A stretch of DNA of 64,000 nt from Physcia stellaris. Lineage: Eukaryota > Ascomycota > Lecanoromycetes > Caliciales > Physciaceae. Shown here piece after piece: positions 50,167-61,766 of the stretch. The stretch is taken from positions 744,001 to 808,000 of the forward strand of contig JABSSW010000006.1 of NCBI GenBank assembly GCA_018902385.1, given 5' to 3'. Under the pieces are notes generated by a model. That model saw only the letters and a program-made list of their open reading frames with translations, ran no database searches and was not told where the DNA came from. How positions within the stretch are numbered: the first letter of the stretch is position 1; each line of letters opens with the position of its first letter. The translations under genes and the position numbers were made by a program.

Positions 50167-51634
50167 TGCCTTGGGTTCATACCGCTGGTTCAACAGCGAC
50201 AAGTGGATTGATATATTACAATCTTGGGTTGCTGATGTTTGTTCTTCATTGCGGCTCGGAGATTTGGCTCGGTAAGCTCCACGTGAATACCATTCACGCT
50301 AGTAAATCAACTAGTCTTCGCTCGTCAACATATCGTACTCCGTAGCGTTCTCAGATTCCGAAGATCAGAGCAATTAGTTGTGACTAACACATTAAACATC
50401 TCTGAGAAAGGAGCACTTCCAGCAAAGAGAAGTTCTGATTCTATGATACCAACAATGGGCCCTATCTTCATGTTTGGAATAGCGAACAGCTGCTGACCTG
50501 TTCAAGAAAGCGATACTTCGATTCTTGGTGAATGAGCAAGTATTAACCGCTGCCAATATGTCATAAAATTTCTCTTGAAGCGATATTAATTACCTTGTGA
50601 GTTGGAAACACATGATGGTGCCTCTCACCATACAATGAGCTGCTGATGTCTTCCGGACTTGAAAAAAAAAGCGTATCCTCTTTCTTTCATAATCATTCGC
50701 TAGCCACATCTCTGCCATCATTTTGCGTATCTGAAGAATATGTGGTCATGTTAAGACATAATGACGTCCATTGCCGAGAATATTCCTGCTGATTGTTAGA
50801 ATGAGAAAAAAAACTTGACAGATGTGTCACAGAAAAGCGCCCAGAGATATCTATGTGACTTGCTCTAATGTTGGACACTCCGTCTCTTATATCTATATAC
50901 TGGATCACTACATTCTCCGTCCTCATAGCTAGAGGAAAATTGATATTGCACCTCCCTGCCCGGATCTGCGGGCTCTAGTAGCTCGTTATTGTTCACTGAT
51001 ATTGTGCTGTTCGGAAAGAGCATATTGTCGATTACAGACCCTCAGATAGGCGAATCTTTGAGACTTTTCCCCAGAGAACTACACGTAGGAAGGCGGTCTT
51101 TCAACATCAGCTTCAACGCAAGCTGATCTTGTTGAGAGCGCGAAGTCTCGTACTTGGCGTTCATGACTCACTAGCGGAACTCTGTCAGCTCAACAAGCCT
51201 TCTTGTTGTTATCTTCATGAACAAGAAGCATTGACACATACCTGTTGGACCAGCATCACCAGCTTAAGTGACCATATATTGGCCAGTACACGTTGACTCT
51301 TTGGAATAGCGTATTGTCAAGCCTGTCCATCCCAGCATCACCGCTCTGCGCTTGCTTTCGACTCCTGAAAGACCTAGTAGGGGCAGACGTCGTGCTGCGA
51401 GTTCATAATTGGTGAATAAGCTCTAACTGGGCAAGTGCGATCATCAGATTCTCCGGGCCATCATATCACCAGTTTGCCAGCTGGTGATTTCACAAGGGTG
51501 TTGTTTGTGGACCTATCATTTTAGTAAGTCTGTTTTATCCTGACCCAAACTTACTCTATGGATGTACCATTAGTAACACCCATCTGGTCTTAAGGGTGCC
51601 GCAACTAACGGGGCATAGCTGATTCGCAATAGAG
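50167..51634. other. Long intergenic region
   Basis: About 1.47 kb with no supported frame on either strand, somewhat AT-rich, with A runs near 50663 and 50806. No repeat or RNA gene was recognised. Confidence 0.5.
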
Positions 51635-52225
51635 ATGACGAACATTATGAAAACTGAAGAGATTGCAGAGCGGGCTGCTCAGCGAGTGCGTCTATACAGC
51701 ACACCTGCGTATGCACCGCCTACGGTGGACAGGTCGACAGCAGCAGAGATGACTAGGTTGAGAGAGACCTCACAACAAAGACTTAGCCGTAGGACCCGGC
51801 CAAGGCTCCGACTTAACCCACCCACCAACATACAGTCCACCGAACCTAGAGCAAGCAGCGTTACAACAACGTCTTCAGATACATCGAGGAAGATCTCGCC
51901 ACGGAGCTCTGGACTCAAGATCCGATTTCGACTCCGTGCACCCTCGCCTAAGCGGTTAGTGCTACGAGGCCCTCGCCGAATTCCTCAAATCAATACGAGA
52001 TTTAGGATCCCAGGAAGCACTTCGAAGATGTATGTGTGTGGCTCAAAGAGATACGAGTGCCCGGAGGGAATTAAGCCATGGCTTCCTGAGCATAAGTGGA
52101 TGTTGGACCCTAGCCAGGGAGTCTTCAAGCGGTTCACATCACGTATACTTGTCGGAGACGATACCCACTACTACGTACCAGAGAAAGCAACAGCAGACAG
52201 CTCCGATGTCGACGCCTCGCCGTGA
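51635..52225 (+). CDS. Arg/Ser/Thr-rich basic protein, function unknown
   Basis: A single-exon frame of 196 aa. The first two thirds are Arg/Ser/Thr/Pro-rich and probably disordered (RRTRPRLRLNPPTN; KIRFRLRAPSPKRLVLRGPR). The last 65 residues look folded, with two Cys (MYVCGSKRYECPEGIKPWLP) and aromatic content (VGDDTHYYVPEK). There is no signal peptide or membrane segment. I recognise no family; it may be a lineage-specific nuclear or nucleic-acid-binding protein. A long open frame with normal codon use and an ATG in good context is the only support. Confidence 0.5.
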   Translation: MTNIMKTEEIAERAAQRVRLYSTPAYAPPTVDRSTAAEMTRLRETSQQRLSRRTRPRLRLNPPTNIQSTEPRASSVTTTSSDTSRKISPRSSGLKIRFRLRAPSPKRLVLRGPRRIPQINTRFRIPGSTSKMYVCGSKRYECPEGIKPWLPEHKWMLDPSQGVFKRFTSRILVGDDTHYYVPEKATADSSDVDASP

Positions 52226-52922
52226 AGTCTTAAGGGGCATACGAGTTGGGGGTTGAAGCCAGAGCGAACAGTAGGTTTTTGAAGGTGTTTTGAGTCTATT
52301 GGAAAGTCTAGCAGGGCAGAAGCATCTCTTGTATAGTTTTTGAGCGGATAAAGAGAAGAGAACGCATACGAAAGTAGGCAGAATGATACCTTACCCCCGT
52401 TGAGCAATGCAGCATGAGCCAGGGATACTCTAACCTGGCAAAATCCGATAAAAGGCAAATTAGAGCCTCGATTGCGATAAACCCACATTTTCATCCTGAG
52501 CAAAATGCATGCGCCTCAAGGGACTGATTACTAGTCGAGGAGGGTTTTCCGAATCAGCGGTGTTTGAAGTGAGGTGGTCGCTGACCCTCGTGGTCGTCCA
52601 TCATCATCAGAGAGCTGTGCCACTCGGTCGTCTCCCGTCTCGGCTGTTTCACTTTGGACGGCATCAATTCCGTTTTGTCCTCAATTATGTCATCCTGTCA
52701 GCATTCTACATGTATGTGATAGAGAATTCACAATCATTGCAGCTTTTTCTTTCGATAGGACTATTGGCCTTTTGGCTAAGTTGAAACCATCTCCTCAACA
52801 TCTGTGCCAGATGGACGTACGACGTGTTTGAGCTTCTCAGTTCCAAGAACTCACTCCCACTTAGCGTGACATTTGATGCCCATCTGTCGTCTGCTCACTT
52901 CTGACACTTTTCCAAGGTCTAG
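52226..52922. other. Intergenic region upstream of rib3
   Basis: About 700 bp; shadow frames only. Confidence 0.5.
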
Positions 52923-53684
52923 ATGACTGCCAATGGCGTGCCAAAGTTGCACTTCGACGGCATTGAAGATTGTCTGAATGCTTTCCGGAGTGGTGAATTT
53001 ATTGTAGTACTGGACTCCACAGATCGTGAAAATGAGGGCGATCTGATTATCGCTGCTGAAGATATCACGACGGAGAAAATGGCCTTTATGATAAGGCATA
53101 CAAGGTACCAATTTCTGGCCTCTACAAAACTTCCCTTCCATCGCCCTTTGGGCTAACATTCATGAAGTGGTTACGTCTGTGTCCCTATGCCTCCATCCAC
53201 TTGTTCGGCGCTGTCCCTACCTCAGATGGTCCTTGAGAACTCAGATCCTAATCGAACCGCATATACTATCTCAGTAGATGCTGCAGACCCTTTGGTGACG
53301 ACCGGAATATCTGCGCATGACCGAGCCTTTACTTGTCGCTCCTTAGCCTCACCAACATCAACGGCAGCCTCATTCAGACGACCAGGCCATGTCTTACCTC
53401 TGAGGGCTCGAGAAGGGGGCATCCTTGAACGAAAAGGTCATACTGAAGCGGCTGTAGAATTCTGTCGATTAGCTGGAAAAGAATTGGCTGGTGTTATTTG
53501 CGAAATAGTCGAAGATGGCGAGGAGATCGAAGGTGTTGCGGCTCGAAGAGAAAGCTCGATGATGAGAAGAGACGGTTGCCTACTTTTCGGTCAAAAATGG
53601 GGTTTGAAGGTCTGCACTATCGAGGATCTCGTCGGATATGTCGAAGGATCCAACCGGAAAGTACATCCCAACGGCGCAAAATAG
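52923..53684 (+). CDS. rib3: 3,4-dihydroxy-2-butanone-4-phosphate synthase
   Basis: Converts ribulose 5-phosphate to the four-carbon precursor of riboflavin plus formate, a magnesium-dependent reaction (family knowledge). Exons 52923-53104 and 53168-53684 join in phase (RHT|SGYVCV), 232 aa, normal length. DSTDRENEGDLIIAAE holds the acidic metal and substrate residues near the N-terminus. RRPGHVLPLRAREGG and RKGHTEAAVEFCRLAG form the rest of the active site. A DRAP-deaminase-like gene of the same pathway is in this window, but the two are about 31 kb apart with many genes between. Confidence 0.95.
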
Positions 53685-54462
53685 CAAGTTGACTCTAAAT
53701 TACTACATCGACCTAAGTCGAGGTGTTCATGGAGGGGTCTAAGATCGATATGAAGTCCTGACGACAGATCCCATCCATCCTTGGCAATCCGATAGGAGCC
53801 AGAAACAGCGAATGCTGGACAGTGAGGTCAGTATCCTCATCTGGAGCTGTCTGGTATTCGACGATTGTTGAGCTCACGGGATAGTCGGTTTATTCTATCT
53901 AGCGAAACCCTTTCGCGGTTGAAAGGCCAGAGTGCCCGAAAGTTTCGAAGCCATCCACAACATCAAAGTACCGTTCCTCCCGCCCACCAATGTGAGGTCT
54001 ATGCTTCAGTCGGAAGTGCGAATGTCCACTTTTCAACGGTCTGAGCCCACTCACAACCTTCGCCACAGTCAACTATTATTTTGCCACTGCTATAGGTTGA
54101 GCCCTAACTGCCCGTTGTCTGCTTGCGATGCGGACCAAATCCAATTTTCAAGGCACAATCTCTTCTGAGAGTGGAGTCAAGATTGAATATCCTTCCACTT
54201 TGGGACCAATGATTGGGCCTTTCTTTGCGTCCGAGTCCGATTCCCCTGCATCCTCCGAGTTGAGATCAAGCCGATGAGTATGTGGGCTTAGGTGTAATCT
54301 CAGTTGAGTCAATCAAAAAATAATTGCTCCACCAACCATTATATATACCAGACTTCTCCCCTCCCACCGAGATTATCTATTCTTCACACTGTCTCGTATA
54401 TCGTACTCAAAACTTCTCCTTCTGTCTCTCTATCAGAACACGCAGAAGATACCTCTTCAACA
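53685..54462. other. Intergenic region upstream of the secreted Cys protein
   Basis: About 780 bp with no supported gene. The sequence becomes C/T-rich just before the next start. Confidence 0.5.
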
Positions 54463-55371
54463 ATGTCTCCATTCACAGTCCTTGTGCTTGTGCTCTCTGT
54501 CCTCCTGCAGCTCGCTGCTCCAGCCTTCGCAGTCCCACTCCACCCCGGAAAGGGGAACCTGACAAATGCCACTGCTACTGCTCTGATAACGAGGCCTATC
54601 CCAACGAGAATGCCCCTCCTTCCCCACTTCGTCGGTAAGTACTCTCACACCTCAGTGCAGCCTGTGCCTCACGTCCTTCTGTCACTCGCCCTGAATAAAT
54701 TGAGTGCCGAAACTTGATGGGCACATGGTTCGCCGAGCTGGAACACATTCATCTGCATCTCATCGTCTCCAGCTCAAGTCGAGCAACTTTGATCTCATCA
54801 AAGATCATCTCATTCCCACGCTCATCCTTGTTCGAGGTGAGTGTATCAAGTAGACATCACTAACCCCACTGCAGAAAAGGTCGAAGAACCGGGCTTACTC
54901 CGAGGCGAAATCCTCGACACCCTCAAATGCTTCTCCTCCTCCAACCCTGATGCGGACCCCTACGAAGACACCAAGGGCCCCAAAGGCTATCTGGACAGCC
55001 ACAAGGAGAACGCGCTCTGGGCCGCAGACCACTTCTGCGACACCGAGGCGAAGAAGCACGACGGCGCCAAAGCGCCCATCGGTCTGGTCTCGCACACCTA
55101 CGATACGAGACACGCTCTGGGCCAGGGGGATGGCCTCGCTGGCTTCTTCGGTTCCCCCAAGCCGGCCATGATGGATCATTGGCAGGTCAATGTGACGGAT
55201 ACGAAGACGTGTAATCTGGGCCTGGTGGAGGAACGGTACATGGAGCGTCCGACGGCCGAGTACGATTGCAAGGCGCTGCTGTTTGCTACGTGGCGCCAGT
55301 GCGACAACGACGGGCGTGGTGGGTCGGTGGAGGCGGGGTGCATGAAGTTCAGCATGCATCCGTTGTGGTAG
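54463..55371 (+). CDS. Small secreted protein with six cysteines in its last exon
   Basis: Exon 1 (54463-54634) encodes a signal peptide (MSPFTVLVLVLSVLLQLAAP). The last exon (54875-55371) encodes the mature body, with Cys in LKCF, HFC, KTC, YDC, RQC and AGC. Joining them directly (intron 54635-54874, 240 nt) gives 222 aa in phase. An in-phase middle exon at 54738-54836 (33 codons, donor G|GTGAGT) is also possible. It would leave a 38-nt second intron, shorter than others here though it contains a CACTAAC branch site. No family recognised. Size, secretion and Cys content are compatible with an effector-like or cell-wall-associated protein. Confidence 0.7.
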
Positions 55372-55725
55372 GGGGGATGGGGAATATTGTGGGGGCATGA
55401 GTCATTGCCCTAGAGGAGGTGAGGAGGCTGTTGAAGGGGGAAATAAACGACGTGGAGTTTAATGGTAGTGGAGTGGCGCTTTGGTTGATCAATTTGGTCG
55501 ATCACGTTGATGAACTGGTGTATTTCATAGTTGTGGGTAGTTGAGTGTTGAATGGCAATCTTGCCTTCAAGATCTGGTTCCACTCAATCTCCCTACGGCG
55601 TCCAGTCGCATACTAAAACTAATCAACACTGGCTAAAACGCTCATATACACAGATTGTCTTCTATCGCTGTTGGCTTATTAACACCAATGACGAGATACG
55701 ACCAAGCTGCCTTTCCAAGAGAAGC

Positions 55726-55855
55726 AAAAAAAGGCCGATCGGTAGCGGAGTCGAACCACGACACGATGCAAAAAGCAGAGCCTCTTTCAGTCTCGAATGT
55801 ATTTAACGCCCCTGGGAAGTCCCGAATCGGCTAATTCGACGTACTTACTACGATC
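55726..55855 (-). other. Degenerate tRNA-like or pol III element
   Basis: On the minus strand a perfect B-box (GGTTCGACTCC, 55747-55757) is followed by GATC and a run of seven T (55726-55732), a pol III terminator. An A-box-like TAGCCGATTCGG lies at 55822-55833, one base from consensus. I could not fold a proper acceptor stem and the box spacing is too long for an ordinary tRNA, so this is a tRNA relic or tRNA-derived element at best. Confidence 0.3.
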
Positions 55856-55884
55856 TGGCACGCCTCAGTATCGGATAGGATTTT

Positions 55885-56083
55885 GACCCACATCTTACTA
55901 TAGCACTTGCTTTCACTTAGCCCACTTTTAGAACAATGTGTCTAATTATCATTGATAAACGTTTTATTCAAATTCTCTTGGAATAGGTAACTGCGTACTA
56001 TGAATATTTTACACGTCCCCTTTATCAACCCAGATGTGACCCCTGACTTATTATAGCGCCTGTTTTCACTCAGCCCGCTTCAA
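55885..56083. repeat. Diverged direct repeat pair (RIP-like transitions)
   Basis: Copies of about 46 bp begin GACCC at 55885 and 56038. They share TATAGC, TTTCACT and AGCCC in register. By eye, most differences are C/T or G/A transitions, with a few transversions. This is what RIP followed by drift would leave, but the copies are short for RIP. Confidence 0.45.
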
Positions 56084-56627
56084 AATCGAACGGCCCAAAT
56101 ATTATCACCATATAGTTCAATCAGATATATTTTAAACAATTACCTTACGAATACTGCTCACTTATCACTCCGTTCCATTGATTATTCTCATCGTGTCCTT
56201 TTTTGGCATGCATCGGTGGCAGACTGTTTCGAGGAGACAGCACTCTAGGTGTCTAAAGACTTATACGAACCAGCGCTTAGAGAACCATCAAAAGCAAAAC
56301 GCGGGCAATCTTCTCGACTGGTACAATATGAAGAGATCGTCCAACCTGTTTTCCTTTTGGTTGGAGGTTCAGGCACGGTATGGAAACCCTGAGCCGGATT
56401 TTAGAATCATGTTTTCTGAAGCGCCCAAGTAGCCAGATTATGTACACATATCAACTGCATGCGGAACTTTGTCCTAGACTGCCCAGATCCTGGGTATCTT
56501 GCCATCCACAACGCCATACCGTAGCTGTCAACTCATCAAGACGAAATACACCTGGGGTATCATATCCATTAGAAAATCAGATGCCGTCCGTGCTCTAACT
56601 GCCCTGTTCCACAGCAATCATATACTT

Positions 56628-58004
56628 TTATGCAAAATTGTTCCTACCCCCCTTCATACTGTCAAGTTGATTTTTTAGTATTTCATTACAGCGTAGAATA
56701 TCCTCAAGCCAGTCGGCGGCACTTTCCAGCATGCCACCTTTGCTCGTTTTGTTGTTCTTCAGAGCCGGAACTAGCATCTGGATGCCCTCGTATCCTTGCT
56801 TGATGAGGTTACGCCGCTTCTGCTCGGAGATGATGTGATTAGTTTTCTTTTGCTCTTCGCTTAGAACTTGGCGATTGTTCTTGATGCTCGTATGCTGTTT
56901 CCGAGCGCTGCTAGTCCGGGGTGTCGTCGACGAATTCTGGCGCATAGGTGCAGGCGTCCTGCTAGCAGAGGTTTTCGATCGCTTGGACTGTGTACGGGCT
57001 GGCGTAGTAGGATCTTCAAATTCGGGGTCGTCGTCGGCTGGGGCTTTCCTCCTTCTCTTCGGACATGGATCCGGATCTTCGTAGTGATCGAACGTCTGAG
57101 GCGGTCCTGAGCTTTGAATTAAGGGCTGGCGATAGAGGCCGAGCTCGTGATCTGAATATTGTAACTGACTGTGCTTGCGCTTTTGCAGGAGCGGACTGGG
57201 AGGGTGTGTACTCGCGGGACTAGGGTCTGGCTTGAGGCACACTAAGTTGTGGATTCTTCGTTGGACTATTGCTTCCTCGGTCTCCTGTTCAGGTGGAGCT
57301 AGGAATCCCTGGCCCTCAAACCGTATATCAGATCCAAATTGCAGCCTCTGAGGTGTTTGCACAGCTCTCGAATTCTGCGAACGGACACTGAGATCGCCGA
57401 TGCTGTCGAAGAAAGTCGGCGCGTTTGTCGACAGAGGCGGAGTGGGGAAGTAGTAGTGGGCATTCTGTGTCATCGAATGTGAATTCTCAAACGTACTGAT
57501 CGAAGGATCGTACAAGGGCTCAAAGGTTTGATGATTTCCAAGTGAGCCACGGCTGGAATTGTTCTGAAGAAATTCCTGATGCATTCCATAGGAAGATGAA
57601 CTGTAGGTGTTTCTTGATGCTGGAGCCGGTGGATGAGAGCTTCTGAAGTCTAGGGAGTCTTGGCCGTCGCTAAAGGTTCGTGGGTCCTCAAACAACTGGT
57701 TCCTCTCGATAGGTGACAACGTGGTAGCCATTCCCACAAATGTCCCAGGCAGCTCCTCGAAAAGACCTTCATGGTCATTTTGGCTTTTCAAAAATCCGTC
57801 CACCCAATCCTCAGTGTCGCTAGGTTGATAGAAATCTAAACTGGACTGGTACTTTGTATGAGTAGACAGAGGGGGTTGTGGGAAGTCCTGCGCGCTCTCA
57901 AATCGTCGATCTGCTTTGTGCTTAGCTAGGATGGGCTTTCAATAGAGAAGAATTGTACTTGCAGCCAAAAACCTCGACGGCCTCCGGATGTTGCTCGTAA
58001 TCAT
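56628..58004 (-). CDS. Basic helix-loop-helix transcription factor
   Basis: Exons 57959-58004 and 56628-57910, joined over a 48-nt intron with a GCTAAGC branch site, give 442 aa. The 5' exon is inferred: the main frame has no ATG before residues that look coding, and this is the splice that fits phase and branch site. The N-terminal 300 residues are Ser/Pro/Gln-rich and disordered. Basic patches (KRRRKAP, KRSKTS) may be nuclear signals. The bHLH lies at about residues 378-430: NHIISEQKRRNLIKQGYEG, loop, GGMLESAADWLEDIL. The His, Glu and paired Arg of the basic region are E-box-contacting positions. Target genes unknown. Confidence 0.85.
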
Positions 58005-58793
58005 TCGAGCGGCCCGGCTCCTGGTTCATCCCGCTATCACAAAGAGATTCAATCGACTACTAGTAGTGTGAGTGTCGTACCCCAGAGACGCTAGTGTTGG
58101 GACAGACTTAGTGGTTAATTGAAGGTCAAGTATGTCCGAATAAACGACTATGCTTCATGATAAGGAAAAACAATCCGGATCTAACAAGTAGACTTTGAGG
58201 TGATGCGATGGGGCAACGACAGCAGCGTGGCGGGCTGTACAGGATGATCATCTGTCTGATCATATACGCTGTGCTGACGGTCGCCCGCGACGAGAGTCTC
58301 GTTGACAAGGTAGCAGGAAAGTGATGTCTGAGCACTCCAGGATCACATGCAAATTTGAAGTTTGGTCTCGAACACCGGGCCTTAGTTGATCCGCCAGACC
58401 CCTGAATCAACACGGAATGCTGCACTTACTCCGTACTTCAATGGACCTCCTCCCTCCACATGCAAGATCATAATGTCGAGCTGTCAATCGGATCTCTCTC
58501 TTTCCGTAACCCTCCCAAGGTTGGCACTATTGCCAAGCTCCCTGAACCTTCTCGAGATCCTACGTCAAAGTACCCTGGACGCAAATTCCGGGTCGCATCG
58601 ACATTCCAATTGATCAGATTTGTTTACGCCGACTACCTACCTTATATTATTGCATGTTCCATCACACCTTTGAGTCATTCGACTAGCCTGTAGAGCCTTC
58701 TATGTCACGGAGTCAGTCCAAGATTCTGCTAACACGTTACTTCACTGGTTGTTGACATTTTTCAAGTGGCTACAGCTTCTAAGCAAGCCTGAA
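58005..58793. other. Divergent promoter region between the bHLH and TMEM135-like genes
   Basis: About 790 bp; no feature recognised. Confidence 0.45.
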
Positions 58794-60547
58794 ATGACCA
58801 ATAGGCGGAGCCAAGGAATTGAACGCCAGCTGCGTGGTCTACAACTACTCAAACCGTGAGCTTTCTGTAGATGTGCGTTCTGTCAGGACTCTTAATCGCT
58901 GACCATCTTGATTAAGCGCAGTGTAGTGAAGGCGTATGGGCTTGCTTATGCCTCTACTATAGGCCCCAAATTACTCAATCTCCTCCTTTCTTTATGGCGA
59001 ACCCGAAAGTCTCGTAATGAGAGCTTGTCAGCCGTAAGTGCATCAAATCTATCTTGTACACTTTAAGCTTCCCCTTGGGGCGAGTACGGTCCGGCCGCTT
59101 GATTCTTAGTATGCCCAAACAGTCTATGAAAGATTTTCGAGCTTTCTTACGAACATGCCCGGTGGCATGAAACAATATCACTGAATTGTTTTGATTGTAG
59201 ATCTATTCAGTGATTCAGCGCTCTCTAACAATCCATGGATTTCCCTTCTTCTGCGGTGCCGTTGTAGGAGGATACACCTTTCTGCAAATTCCATTTCGTA
59301 TACTTTGTAGATGGATCGAAATACGCCGGCATTCCAAGGCATCACTCTATCTTCGCTCCACATCAACTATTCCACCTCGATTCCTTGCTGCCCTTTGCTC
59401 GGCTTGGTTTGGCCTTGGGCTTCTCAATGGTATGCAGCCAGAAGTGGAATCAGCCAAGGAAGTCGCAAAATATACTTACTCCGAACAAGGCAACGATAAT
59501 ATTCTGGAACGATTCGATCCACAACCTAGACGACCAGCTGGTAGGTCTATAGATATGACTCTATTCGCAGCGTCCCGTGCAGCTGAGACCGTTGTCCATG
59601 ACATCTGGTTGAGGCGGAAGAAATCAAGGTTAGCAAATGGTCATTGGACATATTTGGAAGACCTCATTACCAATCACGTCGATTCTTGGGTTTTCGCAAC
59701 GAGTACAGGCGCTATCATGTGGGCTTGGTTTTATCTTCCGCATCGACTTCCAAAGGCATACAATGCTTGGATAAAGTCAGCGGCCGAAGTTGACCAACGC
59801 TTGATTGAAGTATTACGCAAGGCACGATGGGGCGAATTCGTCTATGGCGAAGACACAGGACAAGCGCCTCTCCTCCAGAGTATGTGTAAAGAGTATGGCT
59901 GGCCCCTAATCTGGGGGGATCCAGCCAAGACTGTCCCAATGCCTTGCGAGATGGTTCACATGGGTTCAGGTCCGTCCTGCCACTGGCATGCTGTCATGCG
60001 GTTTCTTAAAGCCTTCAAATTCGCTTTAACGATGTACCTGCCACTCCAGCTCTTACTGAGAATAAGACATCCGTCATTTTCACAGTTGCAGAAGGCTTGC
60101 CGAGAAGCATGTCGATCCTCAGCTTTCTTAGGGGCATTCATCAGTCTCTTTTATTATGGCGTCTGTCTCTCTCGGACAGTAGTCGGGCCCAAACTCATTA
60201 GTCGCGAGCTGGTGACACCAATGATGTGGGACTCGGGCCTTTGTGTTCGTGCAGGATGCATCTTGTGCGGCTGGTCTATCCTGTTAGAAGCAGAGAGGAG
60301 GAGACAGGAGCTGGCAATGTTCGTTGTGCCAAGGGCAGCAGCCACTATATTCCCAAGAAGCTACGATAGGAAGGTAAGTTCTCCAACGTGCTTGCTCCCG
60401 GGATTAATGTTGATGGACCTTAAGCATTTCTGGAAAGAAAGAGCAGTGTTTTCGCTGAGTACGGCGACGTTGTTCACTCTCGCTCATGAGTCGTCTGATA
60501 ATGTGAGGGGTTTACTGGGAGGTGTTCTTCATGGCATTTTGGCATAG
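58794..60547 (+). CDS. TMEM135-like multi-pass membrane protein
   Basis: Exons 58794-58855, 58922-59033, 59201-60373, 60425-60547; phases agree, 489 aa. Animal TMEM135 is linked to peroxisomes, mitochondria and lipid handling (family knowledge; role here inferred). Hydrophobic segments include GFPFFCGAVVGGYTFLQIPF, a glycine-rich one near FLAALCSAWFGLGLLNG, and AFLGAFISLFYYGVC. The conserved central block is FVYGEDTGQAPLLQSMCKEY, followed by WGDPAKTVPMPCEMVHMG with clustered Cys and His. The last intron (51 nt) lacks a stop in frame, so an unspliced form would add 17 residues. The ATG at 58794 opens a charged 20-residue leader supported by phase. Confidence 0.85.
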
Positions 60548-60812
60548 CATTATGATACCCTGATCGGCGTGTAAGGTCGAAGCTCACGTTTTATGTAAAT
60601 CAACCATTTCATGCACCCTTTTCCAATAGAAGGTTCATGAAAATAATCCGTCTGGCTGTGGAAATTCGAAGAAAGCCTCTCACCTCACACTCCGCTCACG
60701 ATTTGCCTTCTGCGGAGTCATTCCCAGATCGGGTTAGAGTGGTTTAGGATAGAAGGGTGATGGCAAACAATAATAAGTGAATGTCTGGGCTTTCGACTAC
60801 AGCCAAATCTTT

Positions 60813-61766
60813 ATGCTTTCTATTTCAGCCATAAAAGCTGCAGAGTCCGCCTTTCCGAGGGGTTGGATATGCGGATCTTGCGCTCGCCGTAGCCGTTCTC
60901 CGCTTTACGTTCTTCGTCATAGCCATCGACAATACAGGTCAATTACAAGCACCGGGGGTTCGAGGCACAATGTTGTCCCAACCATGGAGCAGCTGCGAGC
61001 GCCATTCGCTAGGAAAAACATTTCTACCTTGTGAGCACATTAGGATTGAGAGGATCTTTCTGGCGTTGGGAGCTGATTTTACCAAGGTATTATACCATGA
61101 GCATCATCTTAGGCACAGTTGCCTTATCCTATGGCTCCGTACCCATGTACAAGATGGTAAGCATTTATTTCTTCAATAGATCTAGACACAGGTCGCTTAC
61201 AAGAGTGCAGATATGTCAGCAAACTGGATGGGGAGGTCAACCTATCAAAGCCTCCATACACTCGACAGCTGAAGATCCCGCGGATCGACTGAAGCCGGTA
61301 ACCAGCTCGCGTCGTTTACGAATAACTTTTAATGGCTCGGTATCGGACATAATGCCTTGGAAGTTCACCCCGCAGCAGAGGGAAGTGCGGGTCCTGCCAG
61401 GAGAGACTGCTCTGGCATTTTATACAGCCACAAATAAGAGTGACGAAGATATTATCGGAGTTGCTACTTATAGTGTTACGCCTGCGCAAGTGGCGCCATA
61501 TTTCAGTAAAATACAGTGCTTTTGCTTCGAGGAGCAACGGCTCAATGCTGGGGAGACGGTGGACATGCCAGTTTTCTTTTTCATTGATCCAGATTTCTGC
61601 AATGATCCAACAATGAATAGAATCGATACGATAACTTTATCTTACACATTTTTTAGTCAGTCTTCTTCATGTTCATGTTATTTTGCCCGCTCGCTAATGC
61701 CGTTTCATAGAAGCACGATATGACAAGAACGGAAATTTGACTCCAATGCCCTTGAGCATGGGTTGA
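60813..61766 (+). CDS. cox11: Cytochrome c oxidase assembly copper chaperone Cox11
   Basis: Delivers copper to the CuB site of Cox1 from the intermembrane-space side of the inner membrane (family knowledge). Exons 60813-61030, 61087-61156, 61211-61655, 61711-61766; phases agree, 262 aa. An Arg/Ser-rich mitochondrial presequence is followed by a single membrane span split over intron 1 (YYTMSIILGTVALSYGSVPMY). The soluble beta domain has ITFNGSVSDIMPWKFTPQQ and the copper-binding CFCF (Cys at about 199 and 201). SYTFFKARYDK spans the last intron. A short overlapping upstream frame begins at ATG 60780. The spacing to tmem135 is about 265 bp. Confidence 0.95.

Larger units (their letters stand above)
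55372..56627. other. AT-rich decayed intergenic region
   Basis: About 1.25 kb with long AT-rich stretches (about 55880-56180), a diverged direct repeat and pol III-like boxes (listed separately). A short frame near 56178-56432 is not recognised. The pattern suggests old repeat debris, possibly RIP-affected. Confidence 0.5.
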
